DNA from: CAZUCU01 sp964618845
GTDB taxonomy: Bacteria; Patescibacteriota; Minisyncoccia; Phycocordibacterales; JAACPR01
Direction of reading: 5' to 3'
Length of the DNA: 7,791 nucleotides
Assembly (NCBI GenBank): GCA_964618845.1
Contig: CAZUCU010000027.1
Span: forward strand, 1-7,791
The notes beneath the pieces were generated by a model, which was not told where the DNA came from, searched no databases, and saw nothing but the letters and a program-made list of their open reading frames with translations. A program made the translations under genes and the position numbers. Positions 1 through 6,541 of the stretch are shown piece by piece. Positions within the stretch are counted from its first letter, which is position 1. Every line of letters starts with the position of its first letter.

Positions 1-53
1 TAAGTATGAACGGGCTTTCTTTGTGTGAATCCTTGTTTTAACACCCAAAATAA

Positions 54-59
54 CATAAT
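54..59 (+). promoter_or_regulatory. Candidate -10 box for rnr
   Basis: CATAAT matches the sigma-70 -10 consensus at five of six positions and ends 12 bases before the rnr start codon. No convincing -35 hexamer lies at the usual distance; TTGTTT at 33-38 is the nearest but has a short 15-base spacer. If the box is used, transcription would begin around position 66 and leave only about six bases before the ATG. No Shine-Dalgarno sequence is visible upstream of that ATG. In such an AT-rich stretch the match could be chance. Confidence 0.35.
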
Positions 60-71
60 ATGTAAGCAATT

Positions 72-2039
72 ATGATAGAAATCAATATACAAGAGCTTGA
101 ACTTGCTATCAATGTAAATTCAAGAGGCTACGGCTATTTTATACACCCAGAAACAGAAGAATTTATAGAAATTCAACCAGAGCGAATAAAGAGAGCTTTT
201 CATCAAGACAAAGTTAAAGTTCATATTTTAAATGAAATTTTGAAGGATAGAAAACAAGCTGAGGTTGTGGAATTAATTTCAAGATCAAAAAAATTTTTTG
301 TTGGAACTGTAAAAAAAATGAAAGAAAGTAACGGTTGTTTTTTTGTTGCAGATGATCGTCGAATTTATGTAGATTTTTATTTGTCCAAAACTGAGTGTGA
401 AAAAATTTCTTCGAATTATAAAGTCCAAGTTGAATTTCTAAAGTGGGACGAGGACAGAAATAATCCCGAAGCAAAAATTGTAAAAATAATTGGGCCAAAA
501 GGTGAACACGAAGTAGAAATTCAATCTATTCTACTCGAGCGAGGAATTGTTGCAGATTTTTCAAATGAAATTGAGAAAGAAGCAAAAGAAGAAAAAAATA
601 AATGGTCTCCTATTCCAGAATCAGAAATCACCAAAAGAAAAGATGTTAGAAAAACAACTACTTTTACAATTGACCCCGAAACCGCTAAAGACTTTGATGA
701 TGCTTTGTCAATCAAAACTTTAGATAATGGTGATTTTGAAATTGGAATTCATATCGCTGATGTTTCTCATTTTGTAAGACCGGGATCTGCGCTTGACCTT
801 GAAGCCAAAGAAAGGGCTTTTTCTGTTTATATGGTAGACCGAACTATCCCAATGCTTCCAGAAATTCTTTCTACTGATATTTGTTCTCTGAATCCAAACG
901 AAGACCGTTTATCATTTTCTACTATTTTTGTTATTGATAAAGATGCAAAAGTAAAAGATGTTTGGTTTGGAAAAACTGTTATTCACTCTGATAAAAGATT
1001 TACATATGAAGAAGCACAGGAAACAATAAATAAAAATTATGGACCATTCAAAGAAGAACTGGCTATATTAAACGAACTTTCTAAAAAACTTGCGAATGAA
1101 AAAATAGCAAATGGTGCAATCAAATTTATTAAAGAAGAGTTTGAATTTGTTCTTGATAAAAATAATGTACCCATAGAAATTAAAAAGAAAGAACATTTGG
1201 ACACACATTCTTTAATTGAAGAATTTATGCTTTTGGCAAACAGATATGTAGCAAAATATATTTATGATGAAGATTTCAAAAGAAATGGTGGTAAACCTGC
1301 TGGATTAATGTATCGAGTTCACGATTTACCTGACCCCAAAAAATTAGAAGAACTTGCTGTGTTCATAAAAGCAATAGGTTATGAACTTGATATAAATCAG
1401 GATGGTTCAATTGATCCAAGCGAATTTAATAAACTTCTGGATTCAGTTATAGGAAAACCAGAAGAAGGATTAATTTCAACGGCTGCAATCAAAACTATGC
1501 AAAAAGCTATTTACTCACCCAAAAATTCAGGACATTTCGGACTTGCTTTTGAATATTACACACACTTCACCTCACCAATTAGACGGTATCCGGATTTGGT
1601 AGTCCATAGAATTTTGGCAAAATTTTTGGAAAATAAAAATTTAACAGAACAAGAAGTTTCAAGTTTTACTGAAATTGCTGATCATTCATCTTCTCAAGAA
1701 ATCACGGCAGCTGAAGCCGAAAGAGAATCAATTAAATATAAACAAGTGGAGTTTATGGCTAACCACATTGGTGCAGAGTTTGATGGAATAATTTCTAGTA
1801 TTGCAAAATGGGGTCTTTATGTAACCCTAAATGATACAGGGGCAGAAGGATTAATTCATGTTACAAATATGGATAATGACTTTTATTCTTATGATGAAAA
1901 AAATTTCAGAATGATTGGAGAAAAAAAAGGAAAAGTATTTACACTCGGAGACAAAATTAGAGTAAAAGTAAAAGAGGCAAATTTGGATGAAAAGAAATTA
2001 GATTTGGTATTGGTTGAAACAACACAAATAAAAAGTTAG
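72..2039 (+). CDS. rnr: Ribonuclease R (RNB-family 3'-5' exoribonuclease)
   Basis: Processive 3'-5' exoribonuclease that degrades structured RNA and takes part in mRNA and rRNA turnover in the cytoplasm. Domains in order: an OB/cold-shock domain at about residues 10-70 (GYGYF, then A-x-x-x-D-K-V-K-V), a second cold-shock domain at about 75-140, the catalytic RNB domain at about 190-520, and an S1 domain at about 563-650. The RNB active site is visible as DPETAKDFDDA at 201-211, giving the metal-binding aspartates D201, D207, D209 and D210. The HFTSPIRRYPDLVVHR block at 498-513 is the other family hallmark. At 655 residues it is shorter than E. coli RNase R (813), because it lacks the N-terminal helix-turn-helix domain and the basic C-terminal tail. 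Residues 440-451 match an EF-hand loop. It is the only + strand gene, starts at an ATG without a Shine-Dalgarno sequence, and converges on the CYTH gene. Confidence 0.96.
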   Translation: MIEINIQELELAINVNSRGYGYFIHPETEEFIEIQPERIKRAFHQDKVKVHILNEILKDRKQAEVVELISRSKKFFVGTVKKMKESNGCFFVADDRRIYVDFYLSKTECEKISSNYKVQVEFLKWDEDRNNPEAKIVKIIGPKGEHEVEIQSILLERGIVADFSNEIEKEAKEEKNKWSPIPESEITKRKDVRKTTTFTIDPETAKDFDDALSIKTLDNGDFEIGIHIADVSHFVRPGSALDLEAKERAFSVYMVDRTIPMLPEILSTDICSLNPNEDRLSFSTIFVIDKDAKVKDVWFGKTVIHSDKRFTYEEAQETINKNYGPFKEELAILNELSKKLANEKIANGAIKFIKEEFEFVLDKNNVPIEIKKKEHLDTHSLIEEFMLLANRYVAKYIYDEDFKRNGGKPAGLMYRVHDLPDPKKLEELAVFIKAIGYELDINQDGSIDPSEFNKLLDSVIGKPEEGLISTAAIKTMQKAIYSPKNSGHFGLAFEYYTHFTSPIRRYPDLVVHRILAKFLENKNLTEQEVSSFTEIADHSSSQEITAAEAERESIKYKQVEFMANHIGAEFDGIISSIAKWGLYVTLNDTGAEGLIHVTNMDNDFYSYDEKNFRMIGEKKGKVFTLGDKIRVKVKEANLDEKKLDLVLVETTQIKS

Positions 2040-2070
2040 TTTTACATGGTTATAATTAATTTGAAACTAA
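2036..2070. other. AT-rich dyad between convergent rnr and CYTH genes
   Basis: TTAGTTT (2036-2042) and AAACTAA (2064-2070) are perfect inverted repeats that enclose the 16-base gap between the two convergent genes, and the rnr stop codon overlaps the left arm. The stem can be extended inward by a T-G and an A-T pair. No strong T-run follows on either strand, so this is at best a weak bidirectional terminator. It is the only secondary structure seen in the gap and may be fortuitous. Confidence 0.25.
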
Positions 2071-2553
2071 ATCAGAATATGAATACGGGATAGATTTCTT
2101 TTTGTTAAGTTTCAGTAATTTTATAATTTTACCAAATTCGATATTTGCTTCGTCGTTAGAGATATGATCTATTACGGTTTCTAATTCTACAAATTTTCCT
2201 AATTTTTTAACTTTATCAAGATGAATTCTTGTATGGTCTAATATCCACAAATCCCTTTCTTTTATAATTTCACAAACAGGAATTTTTCTTTTAGTTAATT
2301 TCTTTTTATATATATTCGATATGTGTTTTATTTTATAAGATGATTCCTTTTTCCCCTTTTTTTCTTTTCTAAAATAAGTAATCAATTGTAATTCTTTATT
2401 ATTTATTTCTCTAATTTTAATTTTTTCTTCTCCTGTTTTAAAATAAATATCATTTTGAAAAAATTTTCCACAATAAATAGCACGACTGTTTTTTAAGATC
2501 TTTTTTATTTCTCCTAAATTTGAAATTTTATTTTTTATTTCAAAATTAATCAT
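2056..2553 (-). CDS. CYTH-domain protein, CyaB (class IV adenylate cyclase)-like
   Basis: A 165-residue protein of the CYTH superfamily, which folds as a beta tunnel that binds triphosphates and divalent metals. The family includes class IV adenylate cyclases (CyaB), thiamine triphosphatases and polyphosphatases. Visible signatures are the N-terminal strand with E5 and K7, the basic strand with K44, K46 and R48, R62, R109, the diagnostic block D113-K-V-K-K-L-G-K-F-V-E-L-E with acidic E123 and E125, and the C-terminal S-Y-S-D-L. The first glutamate of the usual ExExK motif is an asparagine (N3). The protein is very lysine-rich, and three 60-base lines within the gene (2281-2460) hold only 8, 13 and 9 G+C. 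The ATG lies inside the end of the radical SAM gene with an 8-base overlap, so translation is probably coupled; a weak purine run (AGAAG) precedes it. The fold is fairly sure, the substrate is not. Confidence 0.8.
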   Translation of the reverse strand: MINFEIKNKISNLGEIKKILKNSRAIYCGKFFQNDIYFKTGEEKIKIREINNKELQLITYFRKEKKGKKESSYKIKHISNIYKKKLTKRKIPVCEIIKERDLWILDHTRIHLDKVKKLGKFVELETVIDHISNDEANIEFGKIIKLLKLNKKKSIPYSYSDLVSN

Positions 2554-3385
2554 TTTTTTCTTCTATTAAAAAATCTATTCCATCAGCAGCTCCTTCAAAT
2601 AAAGGTTTTCCTTTTTCTATAATTCTCCTTCTTAAAAACCCCATTAAATGTTTATTTTCAATTTTTAAAAACTTATTTCCGATTGGCATCCAATCAGGTT
2701 GAATTTCTTCAATTGAAATTTCTGATTTAGATATGTCTCCTTCAGTAAATAGACCACTATTCAAATTTTTTAAATACAATGGTCCAGAATAATATCCAAA
2801 AACATAGGGACTTGTTTTTTCTATAATTTCATTAATTTCTGATTCACTAATATTAGGAATAAGTGGTCTAATTGCAACCATACATTTTAGTCCCTGCGAA
2901 TATGCCTCACGTAATGTTTTTATTCTATTTTCTGGGCTAGGAGCTTTGGGTTCCCAAAAATTACTAGATTTAAAACAAGGAATTGAAATAGAAAAAGTCA
3001 TAATATTACCTTGAACATTAAGTTTATCTTGAATTAATTTTAATTCAGAAATAAACTTTTTGGTCAAAGAGAGTTTTGTTATTATTGAAATATTCTTTTT
3101 TAAAGTAATTAATTTATCTAATAATTGAATCACCTCTTTCCTATTTTGTAAAAACTCAGTATCACAACCAAGCATAATAGATCTTATTTCATTGGGTAAT
3201 TTTTTTAAAAGCTCAAATTGTTCTTTGGATAGATAAACGAAGGTTCTTTTTTGTTCATTATTTAGAACATCAACAAAACAATATTTACAATCAAGTGGAC
3301 AAACCATTTTTGAATATGTTAGTACTCTATTACCCTCAATTATTAAGCCTGCTTTTTCAAAATCTGGATTAATTTTTTCATTCAT
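2546..3385 (-). CDS. Radical SAM protein, SPL/COG1533-like
   Basis: A 279-residue radical S-adenosylmethionine enzyme. The [4Fe-4S]-binding motif CPLDCKYC gives C29, C33 and C36 (CX3CX2C), which would reduce SAM to a 5'-deoxyadenosyl radical. Further landmarks fit the spore photoproduct lyase-like group (COG1533): GCDTEFLQ at 73-80 in the place of the usual G-x-T-D-x-Y-Q, EPKAPSPENR at 145-154, and a strand ending R-P-L-I-P at 173-177. The C-terminal third, including a W-M-P-I-G segment near residue 232, matches no domain I can name. Membership of the radical SAM superfamily is secure; true photolyase activity is not shown, and members of this group are mostly uncharacterised. The gene lies 62 bases downstream of smc and overlaps the CYTH gene by 8 bases, forming an apparent two-gene unit. 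No Shine-Dalgarno sequence precedes the ATG. Confidence 0.88.
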   Translation of the reverse strand: MNEKINPDFEKAGLIIEGNRVLTYSKMVCPLDCKYCFVDVLNNEQKRTFVYLSKEQFELLKKLPNEIRSIMLGCDTEFLQNRKEVIQLLDKLITLKKNISIITKLSLTKKFISELKLIQDKLNVQGNIMTFSISIPCFKSSNFWEPKAPSPENRIKTLREAYSQGLKCMVAIRPLIPNISESEINEIIEKTSPYVFGYYSGPLYLKNLNSGLFTEGDISKSEISIEEIQPDWMPIGNKFLKIENKHLMGFLRRRIIEKGKPLFEGAADGIDFLIEEKND

Positions 3386-3393
3386 AGATAAAT

Positions 3394-3399
3394 ATTATC
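3394..3399 (-). promoter_or_regulatory. Candidate -10 box for the radical SAM-CYTH pair
   Basis: On the minus strand GATAAT (five of six to consensus) lies 8 bases before the radical SAM ATG and is part of a small dyad, GATAA-TAT-TTATC (3387-3399). No good -35 hexamer was found 16-18 bases upstream. If used, the transcript would be leaderless. Read-through from smc is an alternative, since no strong terminator is visible in the 62-base gap. Confidence 0.28.
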
Positions 3400-3447
3400 A
3401 TTGGTTAAAAGAAAATTAAACATCAAAATTATCTTTATTTTTTAAGA

Positions 3448-5643
3448 TTATTTTGCCACCTTCAAAGCTTCATCAAATTTAATTGAAAGTACTTGTGACA
3501 TTCCCTCTGTCATTGTGACACCATAAATAATTCCTGCTCGTGACATTGTTTCTCTATTGTGAGTTATCAAAATCAATTGCGAATCTTTTGAAAGTGATTC
3601 AATCATATCGCCATACTTTCGTGAGTTTGCTTCATCAAGCGCCGCATCTGTTTCATCCAAAATAATAAAAGGCGGTGGATTGACCGCAGACATTGCAAAC
3701 AAAAGCGCAATAGAAGTGAGAGCTCGCTCTCCCCCAGAAAGCATCATCAATCCTTTAATCTTTTTCCTTGGTAAATTAACATGAATTTCTATCCCCTCTT
3801 CTATTTCAACTTCTTCATCTCCTTCGAATTTCGGATTTTGAATTTCGGTTTTCTCAACTACAAGTCGTGCTTCTCCACCATCAAACATTAAAGAAAAGAA
3901 TTTCGTAAATTCTTTATTTATTTTATCCAAACCACTTTTAAATCTTGTCTCAATTTCTGATGTCAAATCATCAATTAACTTATTCAAAGATTCAGAAGAA
4001 TTTTTTAAATCAATAATTTCTTTTTCCAAAAACTGATCACGAACAGAAACTTCTTCAAATTCTTTCGTAACTTCAGTGCCACCGGCACCGCCCATTTCTT
4101 CTAATCTAATTTTCATTCTCTCCAAATCCTTTCTTTTATTTTTTTGTTCCTCTCTGTTTTCTTCTAAAACTGATTTTTGATCTTTATTTTCTGTTTTTTG
4201 AAAATTCTGAATTTCTCTCCCAATCAAAACTATCCCCTCCGAAATTTCTCTTTTAAATTCTTCTTTTTCTGCTTCCAAAATTCTCATTTCATTTTGTAGT
4301 CTTGATATTTCAATTTCCAATTGATTTTTTCTACTCATTAAATCAATAATCTCTATTTGTAAATTTGATTCTTCCTTTTTGTCTTCAAATTCTTCTAATT
4401 GTTTTATAATTTCTTTTTCATCCCCTTCTAATTTATGTAAAAATTCTGTAAATTTATTTCTTTCAGTTTGTAATTTATCAATTTTATCTTTTAACTCTTG
4501 CTTAAATTGGGTTGCACTGTCTCCAACAAATTTTTGAATGAAAGTTTTTATTTTATTTAATAAATTAAGCACAATTTTTTTCAAAATAATTGGATCATTT
4601 TGAAAATCAATATCTCTCTTTTGTTTTTCTAAATCTTCATTTAATAAACTTAATTCTTTTTTGGTAATTAAGATTGAATCAGAACGATTTTCTTCTTCTT
4701 TTATTAAAACATCAAAAGATGAGATTTGTCCCTCTATTTGAGAAATTTTGCTTCTGTATTCTCCTTTTTCTATTCTTACCAAATTAATTTTTCTCTCTAA
4801 TTCTTCCTTTCCTTTTTTTTTCTGTCCTTTTCCTTCTAATTCTTGTTTGATTTTTTCAATTTTTTCATTGATTTCTTTTAATTCTTGTTCTGGAATAACA
4901 ATGCTATTTTTTAATTGTTTTTCTTTTTCTCTCAAATACTTATCTTCTTTACTTAAATATTCCAAATAAAGATCTTTTAATTTTTGTTGTAACTCTTTTG
5001 CTTTTTCTATTCTTTCAACTTGTTTTCTGAGAAATCGAATATGTGGAGCAATTTCTCTTCTAAGTGATTCTACTTCTTTTATGTTTTCTGCGGTTTTTTC
5101 TAATTTTCTAATTGATTCATTTTTTTTATATTCAAAAACTCTAAGTCCTAAAGCATCTTGAAATAATGCTTTCCGCTCTTTATTTGAAGTATTTAAAATT
5201 CTATCCGAATCTCCTTGAGAAACTATATGATGCCCCGAGGTACCAATATTTGCATTTGCTAAAATTTCTTGAACATCTTTTAAACGAACTTTTGATCCAT
5301 TTAAAAAATAATCATTAATACCATCTCGATGAACCACGCGTTCAATTACAACTTCATCAAAATCAATTTTCAAAAGATTATCATTGTTATCAAAAACCAA
5401 TTTCACTCCAGCTTTGTTTTGTCTTGAAATTTTATTGTTACCATTAAAGATCAGGTCTTCTCCCCTTTTTCCACGCATAGATTTGAGAGACTGTTCTCCC
5501 AAAACAAATCTGAAAGATTCTACAATATTTGATTTTCCTGACCCATTGGGCCCTACAATTGCTGAAATAGAAGATTCAAAATCTAACTTTTCTTTTTGGG
5601 CAAAAGATTTAAATCCAATCATTTCCAAAGATTTTAATCGCAT
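3448..5643 (-). CDS. smc: Short SMC-family chromosome segregation ATPase without recognisable hinge
   Basis: ABC-type ATPase of the SMC family, which shapes and segregates chromosomes by entrapping DNA. The N-terminal head has Walker A GPNGSGKS (31-38) and the Q-loop V-S-Q-G (141-144). The C-terminal head has the GGAGG-T-E-V block leading to KEFEEVSVRD (about 518-536), the signature LSGGE (635-639), Walker B I-I-L-D-E with D663 and catalytic E664, the D-loop D-A-A-L-D, and switch H695 in ITHN. Lys/Glu-rich coiled-coil arms cover about 171-345 and 381-515. At 731 residues it is far shorter than the usual 1,150-1,200. Where the 150-200-residue hinge should be there is only a non-coil stretch of about 35 residues (345-380, with V-G-D-S). 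Both heads are intact, so this is not a frameshift remnant. No scpA or scpB gene is in the window. The start gives the canonical M-x-L-K-x-L-x-x-x-G-F-K-S-F. Confidence 0.9.
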   Translation of the reverse strand: MRLKSLEMIGFKSFAQKEKLDFESSISAIVGPNGSGKSNIVESFRFVLGEQSLKSMRGKRGEDLIFNGNNKISRQNKAGVKLVFDNNDNLLKIDFDEVVIERVVHRDGINDYFLNGSKVRLKDVQEILANANIGTSGHHIVSQGDSDRILNTSNKERKALFQDALGLRVFEYKKNESIRKLEKTAENIKEVESLRREIAPHIRFLRKQVERIEKAKELQQKLKDLYLEYLSKEDKYLREKEKQLKNSIVIPEQELKEINEKIEKIKQELEGKGQKKKGKEELERKINLVRIEKGEYRSKISQIEGQISSFDVLIKEEENRSDSILITKKELSLLNEDLEKQKRDIDFQNDPIILKKIVLNLLNKIKTFIQKFVGDSATQFKQELKDKIDKLQTERNKFTEFLHKLEGDEKEIIKQLEEFEDKKEESNLQIEIIDLMSRKNQLEIEISRLQNEMRILEAEKEEFKREISEGIVLIGREIQNFQKTENKDQKSVLEENREEQKNKRKDLERMKIRLEEMGGAGGTEVTKEFEEVSVRDQFLEKEIIDLKNSSESLNKLIDDLTSEIETRFKSGLDKINKEFTKFFSLMFDGGEARLVVEKTEIQNPKFEGDEEVEIEEGIEIHVNLPRKKIKGLMMLSGGERALTSIALLFAMSAVNPPPFIILDETDAALDEANSRKYGDMIESLSKDSQLILITHNRETMSRAGIIYGVTMTEGMSQVLSIKFDEALKVAK

Positions 5644-5652
5644 ATCACATAC

Positions 5653-5661
5653 ATTTTAACA
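5653..5661 (-). promoter_or_regulatory. Extended -10 promoter for smc
   Basis: The minus strand reads TGTTAAAAT, an extended -10 (TG, one base, then TAAAAT at five of six to TATAAT). It ends 9 bases before the smc ATG at 5643. A transcript starting about seven bases downstream would carry a leader of only two or three bases. No Shine-Dalgarno sequence is present. The -35 region is poor, which an extended -10 can offset. The rpmF gene shows nearly the same arrangement. Confidence 0.5.
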
Positions 5662-5667
5662 GACATT

Positions 5668-5694
5668 TAGATATTTAGACAGATAGATATTTAG
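5668..5694. repeat. 11-base direct repeats upstream of smc
   Basis: TAGATATTTAG occurs twice (5668-5678 and 5684-5694), 16 bases apart, and a partial copy (ACATTTAG) sits at 5663-5670. The segment lies just upstream of the predicted smc promoter. It could be replication-slippage debris or a small regulator-binding cluster; the sequence does not decide. Confidence 0.5.
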
Positions 5695-5735
5695 GAAAAA
5701 ACAGAAGATCTGTTTAATCTCCTCTCCTCAAGAAC

Positions 5736-5839
5736 ATAATCCGCCCAAATAAAATACCTATAAAATTTTTATAAGGGAAGGGTGACAAAGTGGGTCCCCC
5801 CTTTAAAAATTTTATAGGTATTTTATTTGGGCGGATTAT
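5736..5839. repeat. 104-base near-perfect inverted repeat (long hairpin) at the 3' end of rnc
   Basis: The arms 5736-5771 and 5804-5839 are perfect 36-base inverted repeats. The stem continues inward, after a one-base bulge (T5772), with AAGGG (5773-5777) pairing to CCCTT (5799-5803), then a two-base bulge, then GGG (5780-5782) with CCC (5796-5798). This leaves a 13-base loop, 5783-5795. The outer arm contains CCGCCC next to a long AT block. The rnc stop codon (5836-5838) lies in the base of the right arm, so the hairpin forms the extreme 3' end of the rnc message. No T-run follows the stem on either strand, so it is not a standard intrinsic terminator, although it may still block transcription. 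A miniature inverted-repeat or REP-type mobile element is an alternative origin; no clear target duplication is visible. Confidence 0.9.
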
Positions 5840-6540
5840 TTAGGCAACCATTTGTGTTTTCGTAGTGCTTCTCTTGCTGCCTCTTGTTCTGCCTCCTGTT
5901 TAGAACTTCCCTTCCCCTTACCTTCTGTTTTTTTATTTATCTTTACAATAACCATAAATTTTTTATCATGATCTGGTCCTTCTTCTCCAATAGTTTCATA
6001 TTGTGGAGTAAAACCAAATTTTTCCTGTGCTTTTTCTTGAAATAAACTTTTGGCATCAATCCAAGTTCCTTCTTTTACGATCTCATCAATCAGAGGAAAA
6101 ATATTTTTAGAAATAAAAGAATACACTGCTTGATACCCCAAGTCTAAATAAATTGCACCAACGACAGCCTCAAAAGTATTTGCCAAGATATATTGTCTCG
6201 CTCTTCCTATGTCTTTGGATTCTCCTTTGGAAAGTAAAAGAAAATCATTAAAACCAAGTTTTTCTGAAGTCGATGACAAAGTATTAGTATTTACAAGTGC
6301 AGCACGAAAAGAAGTTAATTCACCCTCATCTCTTTTGGGATATTTCTCATACAAAAATAAAGTTACAGCGAGTTCTAATACAGCATCACCTAAAAATTCC
6401 AACCTTTCATTATGTCCCAAACCTGCCTTTTTGTTCTCGTTTAAAAAGGATCTGTGTGTAAAGGCAGTAATAAGTAAATCTTTATTATTAAATTCTACCC
6501 CAAGCTTTTTTTCTATTTTCCCAAAATCGATTCCATTCAT
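5836..6540 (-). CDS. rnc: Ribonuclease III
   Basis: Double-strand-specific endoribonuclease that cuts rRNA precursors and structured mRNAs as a dimer in the cytoplasm. The catalytic RNase III domain covers about residues 5-155, with the signature HNERLEFLGDAVL (43-55). E45, E48 and D52 correspond to E. coli E38, E41 and D45. In the second acidic pair, the position equal to E. coli D114 is N121 (A-N-T-F-E-A), while the essential glutamate is kept as E124. A double-stranded RNA-binding domain follows at about 163-228, ending in G-S-S-K-Q-E-A-E-x-x-A-A. The length of 234 residues is normal (E. coli 226). The ATG lies one base after the nusB-fusion stop codon (TAA-A-ATG) without a Shine-Dalgarno sequence, so initiation probably depends on terminating ribosomes. 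The stop codon is embedded in the 104-base hairpin. Confidence 0.97.
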   Translation of the reverse strand: MNGIDFGKIEKKLGVEFNNKDLLITAFTHRSFLNENKKAGLGHNERLEFLGDAVLELAVTLFLYEKYPKRDEGELTSFRAALVNTNTLSSTSEKLGFNDFLLLSKGESKDIGRARQYILANTFEAVVGAIYLDLGYQAVYSFISKNIFPLIDEIVKEGTWIDAKSLFQEKAQEKFGFTPQYETIGEEGPDHDKKFMVIVKINKKTEGKGKGSSKQEAEQEAAREALRKHKWLPK

Positions 6541-6541
6541 T

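Noticed and set aside
35..43. TGTTAAAAC on the minus strand, similar to the extended -10 boxes of smc and rpmF, suggesting a divergent gene to the left of rnr.
   Set aside because: There is no matching -35, and no start codon with an open frame can be judged within the 34 bases left in the window.
2546..3385. Naming the radical SAM gene a DNA photolyase (splB).
   Set aside because: The similarity is to the broad COG1533 group. Spore photoproduct repair is established for only a few members, and a non-sporulating reduced genome gives no context for it.
3431..3448. ATCTT/AAGAT dyad just after the smc stop codon as a terminator.
   Set aside because: The stem is only five AT-rich pairs with an eight-base loop, too weak to support a terminator call.
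4748..5659. Two + strand open frames (4748-4969 and 5384-5659) inside smc.
   Set aside because: They are antisense shadows of the smc coding sequence with no domain sense, while the smc frame carries all conserved ATPase motifs.
5736..5839. Reading the long inverted repeat as a CRISPR unit or a tRNA-like structure.
   Set aside because: There is only one palindrome with no repeat-spacer series, and the fold has no cloverleaf arms or CCA end.
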